64,000 nucleotides of DNA from an uncultured Verrucomicrobiota bacterium. Its GTDB lineage: Bacteria > Verrucomicrobiota > Kiritimatiellia > CAIVKH01. The stretch spans positions 1 to 64,000 of the forward strand of contig CALMUP010000019.1 in the NCBI GenBank assembly GCA_937872895.1, written 5' to 3'. This document shows positions 35,961-44,245 of this stretch, one piece after another. Positions within the stretch are counted from its first letter, which is position 1. The number at the start of each line of letters is the position of its first letter. Below the pieces are notes generated by a model. It saw only the letters and a list, made by a program, of their open reading frames with translations. It was not told where the DNA came from and made no database searches. The position numbers were made by a program, and so were the translations under genes.

Positions 35961-36913
35961 TGCTGCTGTATGCTGCATGCATCGCGGGGGGATTCGTCCT
36001 GCTGTCGATCGGCGCGGATGCGCTGATTCGCGGCAGCGTGCGCCTGTCCCTGCGCTCCGGCATCTCGCCGCTGGTCATCGGCCTGACCGTGGTCGCATTC
36101 GGCACCAGCACGCCGGAACTGTTCGTGAGCCTGAAGGCGAACCTCGGCGGCAGCGGCGACATCGCGGTGGGCAACATTGTCGGGTCGAACATCTTCAACA
36201 TCGCGGTCATCCTCGGTCTGGCCGCACTGATCCAGCCGATCCGCGTTCAGTCGCAACTGATCCGCCAGGATGTGCCGGTGATGATCGCCGCCAGCCTGTT
36301 GTTCTACGTGATGGTCTTCGATCGCGAGGTGAGCCGCATCGAAGGCATCGTGCTCTTCACCCTGCTGATCGGCTACATCGTGCTGACCATCCGCCAGGCA
36401 CGGCAAGGCGGCGAAGACGAACTGGCCGAGGAGATCACCCACCACATGCCCGCGGCAACCACCCGGCCGATCGGCGACTCGGCATGGATCATCGGCGGGA
36501 TCCTGCTGCTGGTTGGCGGCTCCCAGCTGCTGGTGCAAGGCGCGGTCGGCCTGGCGCGCGAGGCGAAGGTCAGCGAGGCGATCATCGCCCTGACCATCGT
36601 CGCCGCCGGAACGGGTTTGCCGGAACTGGCCACCTCCATTGCCGCCGCGCTGAAGAAGGAATCCGACCTGGCGGTCGGCAACGTCATCGGTTCGAACATC
36701 TTCAACCTGCTTTGCATCGGTGGTTTTTCGGCATCGATCAAACCCTTGCGCGCGCCGGACATTGAAGCCGTGGACCTGTCCACGATGGCGGTGCTGGCGG
36801 TCCTGCTCCTGCCCGTCCTTCGGATCGGGATGCGGGTCGGTCGGATCGAGGGTGTTCTTCTGCTGGCCAGTTACGGCGCGTACCTTTACTACATCTGGCC
36901 GGTTCCACACTGA
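35957..36913 (+). CDS. Calcium/sodium antiporter, CaCA family (YrbG-like)
   Basis: 318 residues, about ten membrane helices arranged as two inverted repeats. The alpha-1 motif VAFGTSTPELFVSL with GNIVGSNIFN (about 45-80) and the alpha-2 motif VAAGTGLPELATSI with GNVIGSNIFN (about 215-250) are the ion-binding signatures of K-dependent Na/Ca-exchanger-like proteins. Both carry the conserved glutamate of the PEL triplet. The ATG overlaps the stop of the second SPFH gene, so the antiporter is co-translated with the scaffold pair; that the scaffold organises this transporter is an inference. Confidence 0.9.
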   Translation: MMLLYAACIAGGFVLLSIGADALIRGSVRLSLRSGISPLVIGLTVVAFGTSTPELFVSLKANLGGSGDIAVGNIVGSNIFNIAVILGLAALIQPIRVQSQLIRQDVPVMIAASLLFYVMVFDREVSRIEGIVLFTLLIGYIVLTIRQARQGGEDELAEEITHHMPAATTRPIGDSAWIIGGILLLVGGSQLLVQGAVGLAREAKVSEAIIALTIVAAGTGLPELATSIAAALKKESDLAVGNVIGSNIFNLLCIGGFSASIKPLRAPDIEAVDLSTMAVLAVLLLPVLRIGMRVGRIEGVLLLASYGAYLYYIWPVPH

Positions 36914-36926
36914 TCCGGAACGTCGC

Positions 36927-38246
36927 TCATGGCGCAACCGGCGGAGGTTCCTCCCACCGGTCAAGCAAGGCATCGAGCGCACCACCTTCGGCCGCCACCT
37001 CATGCCGCTGCAGCAAGGCGGACCGGGCCTGGTATTCGGCCAGATAAGTGCGCCACGCCGTATCGGCCTCGGCCCAGGTGCGTTCGAGCCAGCGGGCCGA
37101 GCGGGGTTGTACCGGCTTGCCACGGTGACGGGTTTCGCCTGGTGCAGCCAGCGCATCAAAGAACACCAGGTAGGCGCGGATTCGCTCAACGATTTCGGGC
37201 GGTTGACCGATACCTTCCTGGCGCAGGCGCCAGGCGACTGCTTTGGCATACCGTTGTACCCACAAGGATGCACGGTGTTGGATCAACAATTCGGCATCAA
37301 GGGTTCTTCTCCCGAACGACGCGGGTAGCTCAAGCCCGAACATCTCGGCGGGCAGCGCAACCACCCGGGCGATGGCTTCGGGGTCGGTTGCCTGCACCCC
37401 CGGCATGAAACGGCGATCCTGTCGCGCCATCCAGACATCCCACGCCATGTTCACGGATCGCGGATCCGGCAGTCCCGCCAGCTCCTGGATGAATGCCACA
37501 TCCACCGGAAGTCCGACCACCACCCGTTCCGCACAGGACGCGAGCAACCGCTCAGGCCCGATCGTTTCGGAAAGCCACGCAACCACCAGACCGGCACGCG
37601 CTTTCTCCGGCCAACGCCCGGGGGGAAGGAACCGCATATCGAATACCGTGGCGGCGGGATGGTAACTACCGGCCTGCTCCATCGCCACCACCTCCCCGTA
37701 GTTCCTCACCCGGAGTTCCGGATAGAGATTTTGGGCAATCCCCACGGTCAACCAGTCGGGCAGCACCGGTACGTTCCGGCTCCGCTCCGCCATGCGCACC
37801 ACGACCCAGCGATGGGCCAGAAGCCAGCTCAACGCCTCAAGAACATCCTCCTGGTCCATGTCGGCCGGATTGACCATGGTGAGCTCCTGGCGCAGGGAGC
37901 CGTCGGAGGCGCGGTCCAGCGCGCGCAGGACACGACCGCCCGGTTCCTCCGCGCGCAGCGAAGCGGTGATCACCACCGGGTACGCGCGGCCGTGGGGAAG
38001 CGGCGAACCAACCCAGCCCATGAAGCGTTCGCGCACCGATTCGGCCCACACGGCAATCTCCACCGCATCGCGCTTGGGCATGTCGGCAACGAGGAAATTT
38101 CGCTGGTGGGAGGTGACCGTCGGCCATCGGTTCGACGCGACTCGCGGTTCGGCCGCCGCCGTCATCTCGGCTTGGACCGCCGGCAGGAAGGCCATCACGC
38201 CGGCGACAAGCAGGAGCGAACGAGCCGCACCAGGGCCGGTTTTCAT
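36927..38246 (-). CDS. Secreted protein of unknown function
   Basis: 439 residues with a signal peptide (about 1-26, ending VQA). The body is mixed alpha/beta with a layout like peptidase-MA-type proteins (strand YPVVITASLR, then helices around ALSWLLAHRWVVVRM), but the HExxH zinc motif is absent; at that place the sequence reads LLAHRW. The C-terminal third is helical and Arg/Ala-rich. No family is recognised. The start overlaps the dtd stop by four bases (ATGA), so it is the last gene of the fmdB operon. Confidence 0.65.
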   Translation of the reverse strand: MKTGPGAARSLLLVAGVMAFLPAVQAEMTAAAEPRVASNRWPTVTSHQRNFLVADMPKRDAVEIAVWAESVRERFMGWVGSPLPHGRAYPVVITASLRAEEPGGRVLRALDRASDGSLRQELTMVNPADMDQEDVLEALSWLLAHRWVVVRMAERSRNVPVLPDWLTVGIAQNLYPELRVRNYGEVVAMEQAGSYHPAATVFDMRFLPPGRWPEKARAGLVVAWLSETIGPERLLASCAERVVVGLPVDVAFIQELAGLPDPRSVNMAWDVWMARQDRRFMPGVQATDPEAIARVVALPAEMFGLELPASFGRRTLDAELLIQHRASLWVQRYAKAVAWRLRQEGIGQPPEIVERIRAYLVFFDALAAPGETRHRGKPVQPRSARWLERTWAEADTAWRTYLAEYQARSALLQRHEVAAEGGALDALLDRWEEPPPVAP

Positions 38247-38704
38247 GCTCCGGCCGCCTGCCGGTCCCGGCTATCCATCAGGATGGTCACCGGTCCGTCA
38301 TTGACCAGCTCCACCGCCATCATCGTGCGGAAGCGTCCGGTCTGCACGGACAGGCCCTGCACACGCAGGGCGGCCACGTAGGACTCGTACCAGCGCTCGC
38401 CATCCGCCGGTCCGGCCGCCTCGATGTAGCTCGGACGGTTTCCCTTGCGGCAGTCGGCGTAGAGGGTGAATTGGCTGACCACGATGATTTCGGCGCCGAC
38501 CTCTGCCGGACCAAGGTTCATCCGGCCCTCGGCATCATCGAAGACCCGCAGACGGGCGGTTTTCTGGGCAAGATACTCCACATCGGCCGCGGCATCGTCA
38601 CGGTGCACACCGCAGAGGATCAGAAAGCCGCGGCCGATCGAGGCGACGACCGAACCCTCGACGGAAACCGAGGCGCGGGAGACGCGTTGGATCACCAGCC
38701 GCAT
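38243..38704 (-). CDS. dtd: D-aminoacyl-tRNA deacylase
   Basis: 153 residues, family length. MRLVIQRVSRASVSVEG at the N-terminus, the catalytic VSQFTLYADCRKGNRPSY (SQxT motif, about 77-95) and a C-terminal variant of the NGPVT motif (here VNDGPVTILMD) are diagnostic. The enzyme frees tRNAs mischarged with D-amino acids or glycine. It follows the ABC-class ATPase gene by 25 bp and overlaps the next gene. Confidence 0.95.
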   Translation of the reverse strand: MRLVIQRVSRASVSVEGSVVASIGRGFLILCGVHRDDAAADVEYLAQKTARLRVFDDAEGRMNLGPAEVGAEIIVVSQFTLYADCRKGNRPSYIEAAGPADGERWYESYVAALRVQGLSVQTGRFRTMMAVELVNDGPVTILMDSRDRQAAGA

Positions 38705-38729
38705 CGGGTTCCGGCTCCGGTACCCGCGG

Positions 38730-40424
38730 TTACAGCGCGGCGCGGGCGACGCGCAGCGACGGCAGGCGGTTCAGTGCGGCAGCGATTTCATAGCGGCGGG
38801 GACGGGCCAGGTCGCCGCGCAACTCGCGTGTAACCTGCTCCAGCCCTTCCATGCTCAGGTCGCGTTCGACCAGGTCGAGCAACTCGCGCATCGGGCGCGC
38901 CTTGTCGAGGTAACGCTGGCGCGCATACTCGATGATCAGGCCAAGGGTGAGCGCTTGCTGCGGATCGGCGATCTGGTGGTTGCTGCCGAGGTCGATCGTG
39001 TACCGGCCGAACCGGATCTTCCAGCCATCCTCGATGCCGATGACCCCGTCATGACGGCCGATGCTCGCATCAATGCTCGACGGAACCACCCAGCGGGCGG
39101 TCTCGATCAGGCGGGTGAAGTCGTACTCGGGCACGCTGGCGGTGGCCGCACCGTCGAAGGCCTCCTTCGCCTCGCGGGTAATATCGGAGACCACCCCGTC
39201 GCGTACGGCAAGGATGGTGTCTGCCACCGGAATGAAGGACGACACCGAGACGTTGCCCGAGACGATGGTGGAAACGCCAAGCTCCTGGGCGAGCTGGCGG
39301 ACGCGCGCGGACAACGGCGTCATGCCCGGCGTACGGCCGAGCAACCGCTCCACGCGGTCATCCCCGCCGAGGAAACCAGGGCACGAATCCGCCTCATCCA
39401 ACAGAATGACCCGCGCACCAGCCTCGAGAGCCTCGACCAGCGAGGCAACCTGGGCATGGCACGCGCCGGCGCTGGCCGAGGAATAATCCTCCTCGGCCAG
39501 CATGCTGCCGACATCCACCCGGTGCACGCTGCGGCCGGGCTCGGCAGGGATGTACACCGAGTCGGGCATGGTGACGATGTATTCGCGGCCATCACCCGGT
39601 ACATGGTTGTAGATGCCCGAGGCCAGGGCCCGCATCAATTCGACGCGCCCGGAAAAGGCATCGCCCAGGATCAGGGTGATACCGGAGTGAATGCCGAGCC
39701 CCTCGACCGCACCACGGTGGGGCGTATCCAGCGAGATCAGCAGGGAGGGATCAACGGTGATCGCCGTGTCGGCCGCCACATCCGGCTGGTCCGAGCCGGG
39801 CAGGCGGGCCACCAGCGAACCGCTGGCCACAAACCCGATCAAGCCGCGGCCCGGCAAGGATTGGCGGAGCTGGTCGGCATCCTCCATCAGTCCGACAAAC
39901 GCCTCGACCTCCGAAGTGTCCATGTTGCAGTAAATCAACGCGTCCTGCACCACCATGGGCAGGTCGTCAAAGAACACCGTCTGGAAGGCCTGCCCGTCGA
40001 GTCGACCGCGCTGGGTCGGGATGAGCACGGACAAGCGGACGTCGGTGAAATCGTCGGTGATCTGCACGGTCGACCGCGGCAGGATCTTCTGGCCGGGCCG
40101 CGGGGCGACAAGACGGCGACGCGCCACCCCGTTCGCATCAAAGGTGGCCTGGCCCTCAATCGCCGCCGCCAGTTTCCGGGTAAGCAAATCCTCCAGCGCG
40201 GTGCGTCGAATCGGCGTCGAGATCAACCCCTCGGGAAAACCCGCGACCGCATGGGTCACCCGGACCACCACCGACAGGCCCGTCTCCTCGGTGCTTTGCG
40301 GCACGTGGCCGATCTTCACGATGTAGCGGTTGAAGTCGTAATCCCCCATCAGACGGGCCAGGTCCGCGTACTCGCGGCCATCGACCTCGCCGAGAATGGT
40401 GTAGAACTCAAGTTTGTCTTTCAT
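38730..40424 (-). CDS. Predicted ATPase of the ABC class with degenerate Walker A
   Basis: 564 residues, the size of the Pfam ABC_ATPase family (PF09818). Family landmarks are present: YNHVPGDGREYIV, a Walker B of ARVILLDEAD preceded by LVEALEAG, and RVRQLAQELGVSTIVSGN. But the nucleotide loop reads GDAFSGRVEL where active members have G-x4-GKST, so the invariant lysine is arginine and the Ser/Thr is valine; the signature helix (SSASAGACHAQ) also departs from ASGSTSQ. ATP binding is probably weakened or lost. Gene context (zinc-ribbon protein upstream, dtd downstream) gives no function. Confidence 0.8.
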   Translation of the reverse strand: MKDKLEFYTILGEVDGREYADLARLMGDYDFNRYIVKIGHVPQSTEETGLSVVVRVTHAVAGFPEGLISTPIRRTALEDLLTRKLAAAIEGQATFDANGVARRRLVAPRPGQKILPRSTVQITDDFTDVRLSVLIPTQRGRLDGQAFQTVFFDDLPMVVQDALIYCNMDTSEVEAFVGLMEDADQLRQSLPGRGLIGFVASGSLVARLPGSDQPDVAADTAITVDPSLLISLDTPHRGAVEGLGIHSGITLILGDAFSGRVELMRALASGIYNHVPGDGREYIVTMPDSVYIPAEPGRSVHRVDVGSMLAEEDYSSASAGACHAQVASLVEALEAGARVILLDEADSCPGFLGGDDRVERLLGRTPGMTPLSARVRQLAQELGVSTIVSGNVSVSSFIPVADTILAVRDGVVSDITREAKEAFDGAATASVPEYDFTRLIETARWVVPSSIDASIGRHDGVIGIEDGWKIRFGRYTIDLGSNHQIADPQQALTLGLIIEYARQRYLDKARPMRELLDLVERDLSMEGLEQVTRELRGDLARPRRYEIAAALNRLPSLRVARAAL

Positions 40425-40437
40425 GCGGATCCGGGGG

Positions 40438-41151
40438 TTACGGGGCGGCGGTGGCGGTATGAACGGCGCCGTCCACGAGTTCAACCGTGGCGAGGCGCTG
40501 GAGCAACAACTGCTCCTCCTGCAGCATCTGGAACATCGAGGCCAGCTGGCCGACCACCCGGTCGCGCAGCGGTCCGGGCAAGGGAAGATGTCCGATCCGG
40601 GCGTCTGTGGCACGGAAGGTCTTGCGGCCACCCGCCCCCTCCTCCACGCGGGCCAGGCTGGAGTAGGTGATGGTCAATGGCCCGAGCGAGGAACGAGTCC
40701 ACGCCTCCACCGCTCCATCGCGCAGATCAATCCGCACCTCACGCAACTGCAGGTTCATCCCGCCGCCGGTTCCGCCGTTGCGGATCACCGCGTTGAGGTG
40801 TGCATTCAGGTCCGCTTCGGAAAACGTCTCCCGCTTCTCCACCTTGCGCATGATCGCCACCCGCAACGCGGACATCTGGTCCTTGACGATTCCCGACCCG
40901 TTCACCGAAGGAGGATCACCGGCCGGCGCAGCCGGCCAGCACAACAGGCCGAGCACGGCCAGCAGACCGAGGAACAGGGCGAGGCGGACAATCCGGGCCG
41001 CCACGGCCGCCGGATTGATCGCGCGGTTCTCGCGTGCCACCTGTTCGGGCGTGAGTTTGCTCAAGTCAAGTTTGGCCCCGCAGGCATGACAAAACAACTG
41101 GCCGAGCCGGTTGTCGGCCCCGCATTTCTGGCAACGGACGGTGACAGCCAT
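40438..41151 (-). CDS. Membrane-anchored zinc-ribbon protein
   Basis: 237 residues. Two CxxC pairs (CQKCGADNRLGQLFCHACG, residues 7-25) make an N-terminal zinc ribbon on the cytoplasmic side; one transmembrane helix follows (about 53-73); the rest (about 85-237) is a periplasmic alpha/beta domain with a helix-rich start and a long ending helix full of Gln and Leu. The function is unknown. It lies between fmdB and the ABC-class ATPase in one operon, seven to thirteen bases from each. Confidence 0.75.
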   Translation of the reverse strand: MAVTVRCQKCGADNRLGQLFCHACGAKLDLSKLTPEQVARENRAINPAAVAARIVRLALFLGLLAVLGLLCWPAAPAGDPPSVNGSGIVKDQMSALRVAIMRKVEKRETFSEADLNAHLNAVIRNGGTGGGMNLQLREVRIDLRDGAVEAWTRSSLGPLTITYSSLARVEEGAGGRKTFRATDARIGHLPLPGPLRDRVVGQLASMFQMLQEEQLLLQRLATVELVDGAVHTATAAP

Positions 41152-41158
41152 GGAATTC

Positions 41159-41482
41159 CTACTTCTTGGCCGATGCGGCCTTGGCGGACGTGGTGGTGCT
41201 GGTACTGGACGATGACGGGGTGGTTGCCGGAGCCGCCGCCGGCGCAGACGCAGGCGTGGACGAGGTGGTCGAGTCGGATTTGGCCGCGCTCTTGTACCCC
41301 TCGCTGCGGTAATCGGTAATGTAGAAGCCCGAACCCTTGAACAACAGACCCGCCCCCGAGCTGAACTTCTTCACAACCTTGCCCTTGCAGGTCGGACACC
41401 GCTTGACCGGTTCGTCCTTGATGCTCTGGAACTTCTCGAATTCGTAGCCGCACTTCTGGCAGGCATACTCATAGGTCGGCAT
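41159..41482 (-). CDS. FmdB-family zinc-ribbon protein
   Basis: 107 residues. The N-terminal MPTYEYACQKCGYEFEKFQS with a second pair CPTCKG (about 29) is the FmdB/CxxC_CXXC_SSSS regulatory-protein signature, followed by the serine stretch and LFKGSGFYITDY typical of the family. The last 35 residues are a low-complexity Ser/Thr/Ala/Pro tail ending in lysine. Members are small zinc-binding proteins proposed as regulators; no target is known. First gene of a five-gene minus-strand operon behind a strong promoter. Confidence 0.88.
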   Translation of the reverse strand: MPTYEYACQKCGYEFEKFQSIKDEPVKRCPTCKGKVVKKFSSGAGLLFKGSGFYITDYRSEGYKSAAKSDSTTSSTPASAPAAAPATTPSSSSTSTTTSAKAASAKK

Positions 41483-41520
41483 GGCGATTCTCTACCCTTC
41501 CGGAAAATAGTGATTACGAC

Positions 41521-41549
41521 ACTATAGGCAAACACCCGGAGCGCGTCAA
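41521..41549 (-). promoter_or_regulatory. Strong sigma-70-like promoter of the fmdB operon
   Basis: On the minus strand: TTGACG (41549-41544), 17-nt spacer, TATAGT (41526-41521); both boxes match the consensus in five of six positions, the best match in the window. About 38 bp separate the -10 from the fmdB ATG, and GGAAGGG lies within that leader. Confidence 0.7.
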
Positions 41550-41574
41550 ACCCACTGATAACGCGTAATTTCCA

Positions 41575-41603
41575 TTGCCCTGCACGTCGCTGCGCCCTAT
41601 ACG
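41575..41603 (+). promoter_or_regulatory. ispA promoter, near-leaderless type
   Basis: TTGCCC (41575-41580), 17-nt spacer, TATACG (41598-41603), then seven bases to the ATG at 41611. No Shine-Dalgarno is present between them. Confidence 0.5.
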
Positions 41604-41610
41604 TGGCTTT

Positions 41611-42495
41611 ATGTTCGCCATCACGTCCTATCTGGAGGAACGCACCGCACGGATCGATGCCGCACTGGACCGGATGCTTCCCTCCGCCTCCACCCCACCC
41701 GCCCGCCTCCACGAAGCGATGCGCTACAGCGTATTCGGACCCGGAAAACGCCTGCGCCCGATCCTCTGCCTCGCCGCCGCCGAAGCAGTCAGCGGTGACC
41801 CCGCCGCCGCCCTGCCCCCTGCCGCCGCCGTGGAAATCCTCCACACCTACACCCTGATCCATGACGACCTGCCCGCCATGGACGACGACGCCCTGCGCCG
41901 CGGCCGCGCCACCTGCCACATCGCCTTCGACGAGGCCACCGCCATCCTTGCCGGCGATGCCCTGCTGACCATGGCCTTCGCCTGGTTGGCCGATTCACAC
42001 CCCGCCCCGCCCTACACCCCCGCCGACCTCGTACGCGAACTCGCCTCCGCCAGTGGCAGCACCGGCGTGATCGGCGGCCAGATGGCCGACATCGCCGGCG
42101 AAGGCCAGCACCTGACCATCGAGCAATTGACCTACATCCATACCCACAAGACCGGCGACCTGATCCGCGCCGCCACCCGCCTCGGCGCCATGACCGCCGG
42201 AGCAATGCCCGCCGCCCTCGCCGCCCTGACCCTCTATGCAGAGAAGATCGGCCTCGCCTTCCAGATCGCCGACGATGTCCTCAACGCCACCAGCACCGCC
42301 GATGTGCTCGGCAAGGCCACCGGCACCGATGCCGCCCTCGGCAAGATGACCTACGTCGCGGCCTACGGCGTGGACGGCGCCCGCACCCGCGCCGCCTCCC
42401 TCATTGACGAAGCGAAATCCGCGCTACACCACCTACCCGGGCCCACCGAAGCTCTCGCCGCCCTCGCCGACTATGTCATCATCCGCCGCAAATGA
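41611..42495 (+). CDS. ispA: Polyprenyl synthetase, probable farnesyl diphosphate synthase
   Basis: 294 residues. All-alpha prenyltransferase with the first Asp-rich motif in LIHDDLPAMDDD (about 85-96) and the typical GKRLRPIL and GQMADI stretches. The six-residue spacing in the first motif (DDxxxxD) is the short-chain bacterial FPP/GPP type. The second Asp-rich motif reads FQIADDVLN instead of DDxxD, so its last acidic residue is Asn. It should make C15 (or C10/C20) isoprenyl diphosphates for quinones, undecaprenyl carriers or carotenoids. Convergent to nothing; divergent from fmdB. Confidence 0.88.
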   Translation: MFAITSYLEERTARIDAALDRMLPSASTPPARLHEAMRYSVFGPGKRLRPILCLAAAEAVSGDPAAALPPAAAVEILHTYTLIHDDLPAMDDDALRRGRATCHIAFDEATAILAGDALLTMAFAWLADSHPAPPYTPADLVRELASASGSTGVIGGQMADIAGEGQHLTIEQLTYIHTHKTGDLIRAATRLGAMTAGAMPAALAALTLYAEKIGLAFQIADDVLNATSTADVLGKATGTDAALGKMTYVAAYGVDGARTRAASLIDEAKSALHHLPGPTEALAALADYVIIRRK

Positions 42496-42532
42496 AGCCC
42501 CCCGCCCACCGCATCCGCCCGGAGCACGCACC

Positions 42533-43615
42533 ATGAAATGGATTCCACACCTCCGTTTCCGCTACGCCCACAAACTGTTCATCAGCCACATCATCGCCGT
42601 GTTCCTCGTCTCCGGCAGCGTCGGCACCTTTTTCTACGTACGCGCCCTCGACAACCTGATGCGCAGCCTGAAGTCACGCCTGCAGAACAGCGCCGCGCTG
42701 CTCAGCCACAGCATCGATGCCCGCAACCTCGAGTCCGTCACCGGCCCGGAATCCACGGAAAACCCCGCCTACCGTGCCGCCCTGGACCAGATGCGTCGCA
42801 TTCGCCGCACCAACCCGGACATCGCCTACCTCTACATCATGCGCAAGGATGCCGACGCCGTGTCGTTCGTCATCGACTCCGACGAGACCGACGCCCAGGC
42901 CATGCCCGGCGAGGTGTACGAGGACGTCGTACCCTCCATGCTGATCGGGTTCCACGAAGCCTCCGTGGACGATGACCTGACCGAGGACGAGTGGGGAGTC
43001 TTCCTCTCCGGCTACGCCCCGCTGGTGAACGGCGATGGCCGCTACCTGGTCGGCATCGACATGCGCGCCGACGAGGTGAGGAACAAGTTGCGGGAACTGC
43101 AGTTGACCGGACTCGCCTCGTTGTTCGCCTCGATCCTGCTCGCCCTGCTCTTCGCCCTGTACCTGTCCCGCGGCCTGACCCGGCGCATCGAGACCCTATC
43201 CGCCCACTGCCGCGAATTGTCCCGAGGCCGCCTCGATGTCCGCATCGAAGGCCGGACCTTCGACGAATTCGACGACCTCGCCGGTGCCTTCAACCACATG
43301 GGCGAAGTGCTCGGCGAAACCCGCACGAACCTCGAAACCGCGGTGCGCGACCTGCAAACCGCCCGCGATGAATTACAGCAACGCGTGGAGGAACGCACCC
43401 GCGAACTGGAGAAGAAGAACCGCCGCCTGGAAGTGATGAGCGGTCTGTTGCCGATCTGCAGCTCGTGCAAGAAGATTCGCGATGACCAGGGCTACTGGAA
43501 ACAGGTCGAGCAATTCGTCGCCGAACACTCCAGCGCACGCTTTACCCACGGCATCTGCCCCGAATGCATGGTCCGCGTCTACGGCCACCTGCTGAAGGAG
43601 GACGAGAAGTCCTGA
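42533..43615 (+). CDS. HAMP-domain membrane sensor with C-terminal CxxC/CPEC zinc domain
   Basis: 360 residues. Transmembrane helices at about 15-37 and 190-212 flank a periplasmic sensor region (about 40-185). A HAMP domain (about 212-265), a coiled coil (about 265-310) and a short domain with ICSSCKKIRDD, then HGICPEC, follow. That ending is known as a small metal-binding unit found beside PAS domains and kinases in sensory proteins. Here there is no kinase, cyclase or methyl-accepting output, so the zinc unit is the only output domain. It lies 37 bp after ispA on the same strand. Confidence 0.75.
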   Translation: MKWIPHLRFRYAHKLFISHIIAVFLVSGSVGTFFYVRALDNLMRSLKSRLQNSAALLSHSIDARNLESVTGPESTENPAYRAALDQMRRIRRTNPDIAYLYIMRKDADAVSFVIDSDETDAQAMPGEVYEDVVPSMLIGFHEASVDDDLTEDEWGVFLSGYAPLVNGDGRYLVGIDMRADEVRNKLRELQLTGLASLFASILLALLFALYLSRGLTRRIETLSAHCRELSRGRLDVRIEGRTFDEFDDLAGAFNHMGEVLGETRTNLETAVRDLQTARDELQQRVEERTRELEKKNRRLEVMSGLLPICSSCKKIRDDQGYWKQVEQFVAEHSSARFTHGICPECMVRVYGHLLKEDEKS

Positions 43616-43633
43616 CCGTCCACCGGCCTTACA

Positions 43634-44245
43634 TCACCGCGAGATGATCAGCCACAAGCCGACCACCGCCAGCATCGCGCCACACCCGCGCGTGAGCCAG
43701 GCCGCGCGACCGGATGACAACCACGCCGCCGCACGTCCGGCCAACGCGGCATAGACCAGCTTGACTCCGCCGACACAGACCGCCGTGACCGCAACAATCA
43801 CGGCGATCTCGCCGGCGCCAAGTGCCGGCACGTCGAAAAACGCAGGAAAGAACCCCAGATAGAAAAGGATCGCTTTCTGGTCCGCCAAGGTCAGCACCAG
43901 GCCAGCCACGAGGCTCGACCAACACGATCCCGTCCCCTCCTGCTCCACCGGTATCCCGGGCGACGACGCCCGCGCCATGGTCCACCCGAGCCATACCAGG
44001 TACAAGCCGCAGCCAACACGCACCCAGGACAACACATCCCCGAACCGGGCCACCAACGCATGCAGGCCGCCGAGGGCCAACAGGATGTACACGAAATCGC
44101 CAAGGACCACCCCCGCCGCCGCAGCCGCCCCGTGACGGAATCCACCCGCCACCGACCGCGCCACCACGGTGAGCACACTCGTGCCGGGCAGCGCTGCCAA
44201 CACCAGCATCGCCCCGGCGAACGCGAACAACGACGCGAGGGTCAC
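43634..44245 (-). CDS. LysE-family amino-acid exporter
   Basis: 203 residues with about six membrane helices. The N-terminal LAALPGTSVLTVVARSVAGG stretch matches the G-P/T-x4-x10-GG pattern of LysE/RhtB translocators, and GAAAAAGVVLGDFVY is the following conserved helix. These proteins export amino acids such as lysine, threonine or homoserine lactone. The ATG overlaps the lpxB stop by four bases, so it is transcribed with the lipid A genes; no functional link is evident. Confidence 0.85.
   Translation of the reverse strand: MTLASLFAFAGAMLVLAALPGTSVLTVVARSVAGGFRHGAAAAAGVVLGDFVYILLALGGLHALVARFGDVLSWVRVGCGLYLVWLGWTMARASSPGIPVEQEGTGSCWSSLVAGLVLTLADQKAILFYLGFFPAFFDVPALGAGEIAVIVAVTAVCVGGVKLVYAALAGRAAAWLSSGRAAWLTRGCGAMLAVVGLWLIISR

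Noticed and set aside
36927-38246. Zinc metalloprotease assignment for the secreted protein
   Set aside because: The general layout resembles peptidase-MA proteins, but no HExxH motif exists anywhere in the sequence.
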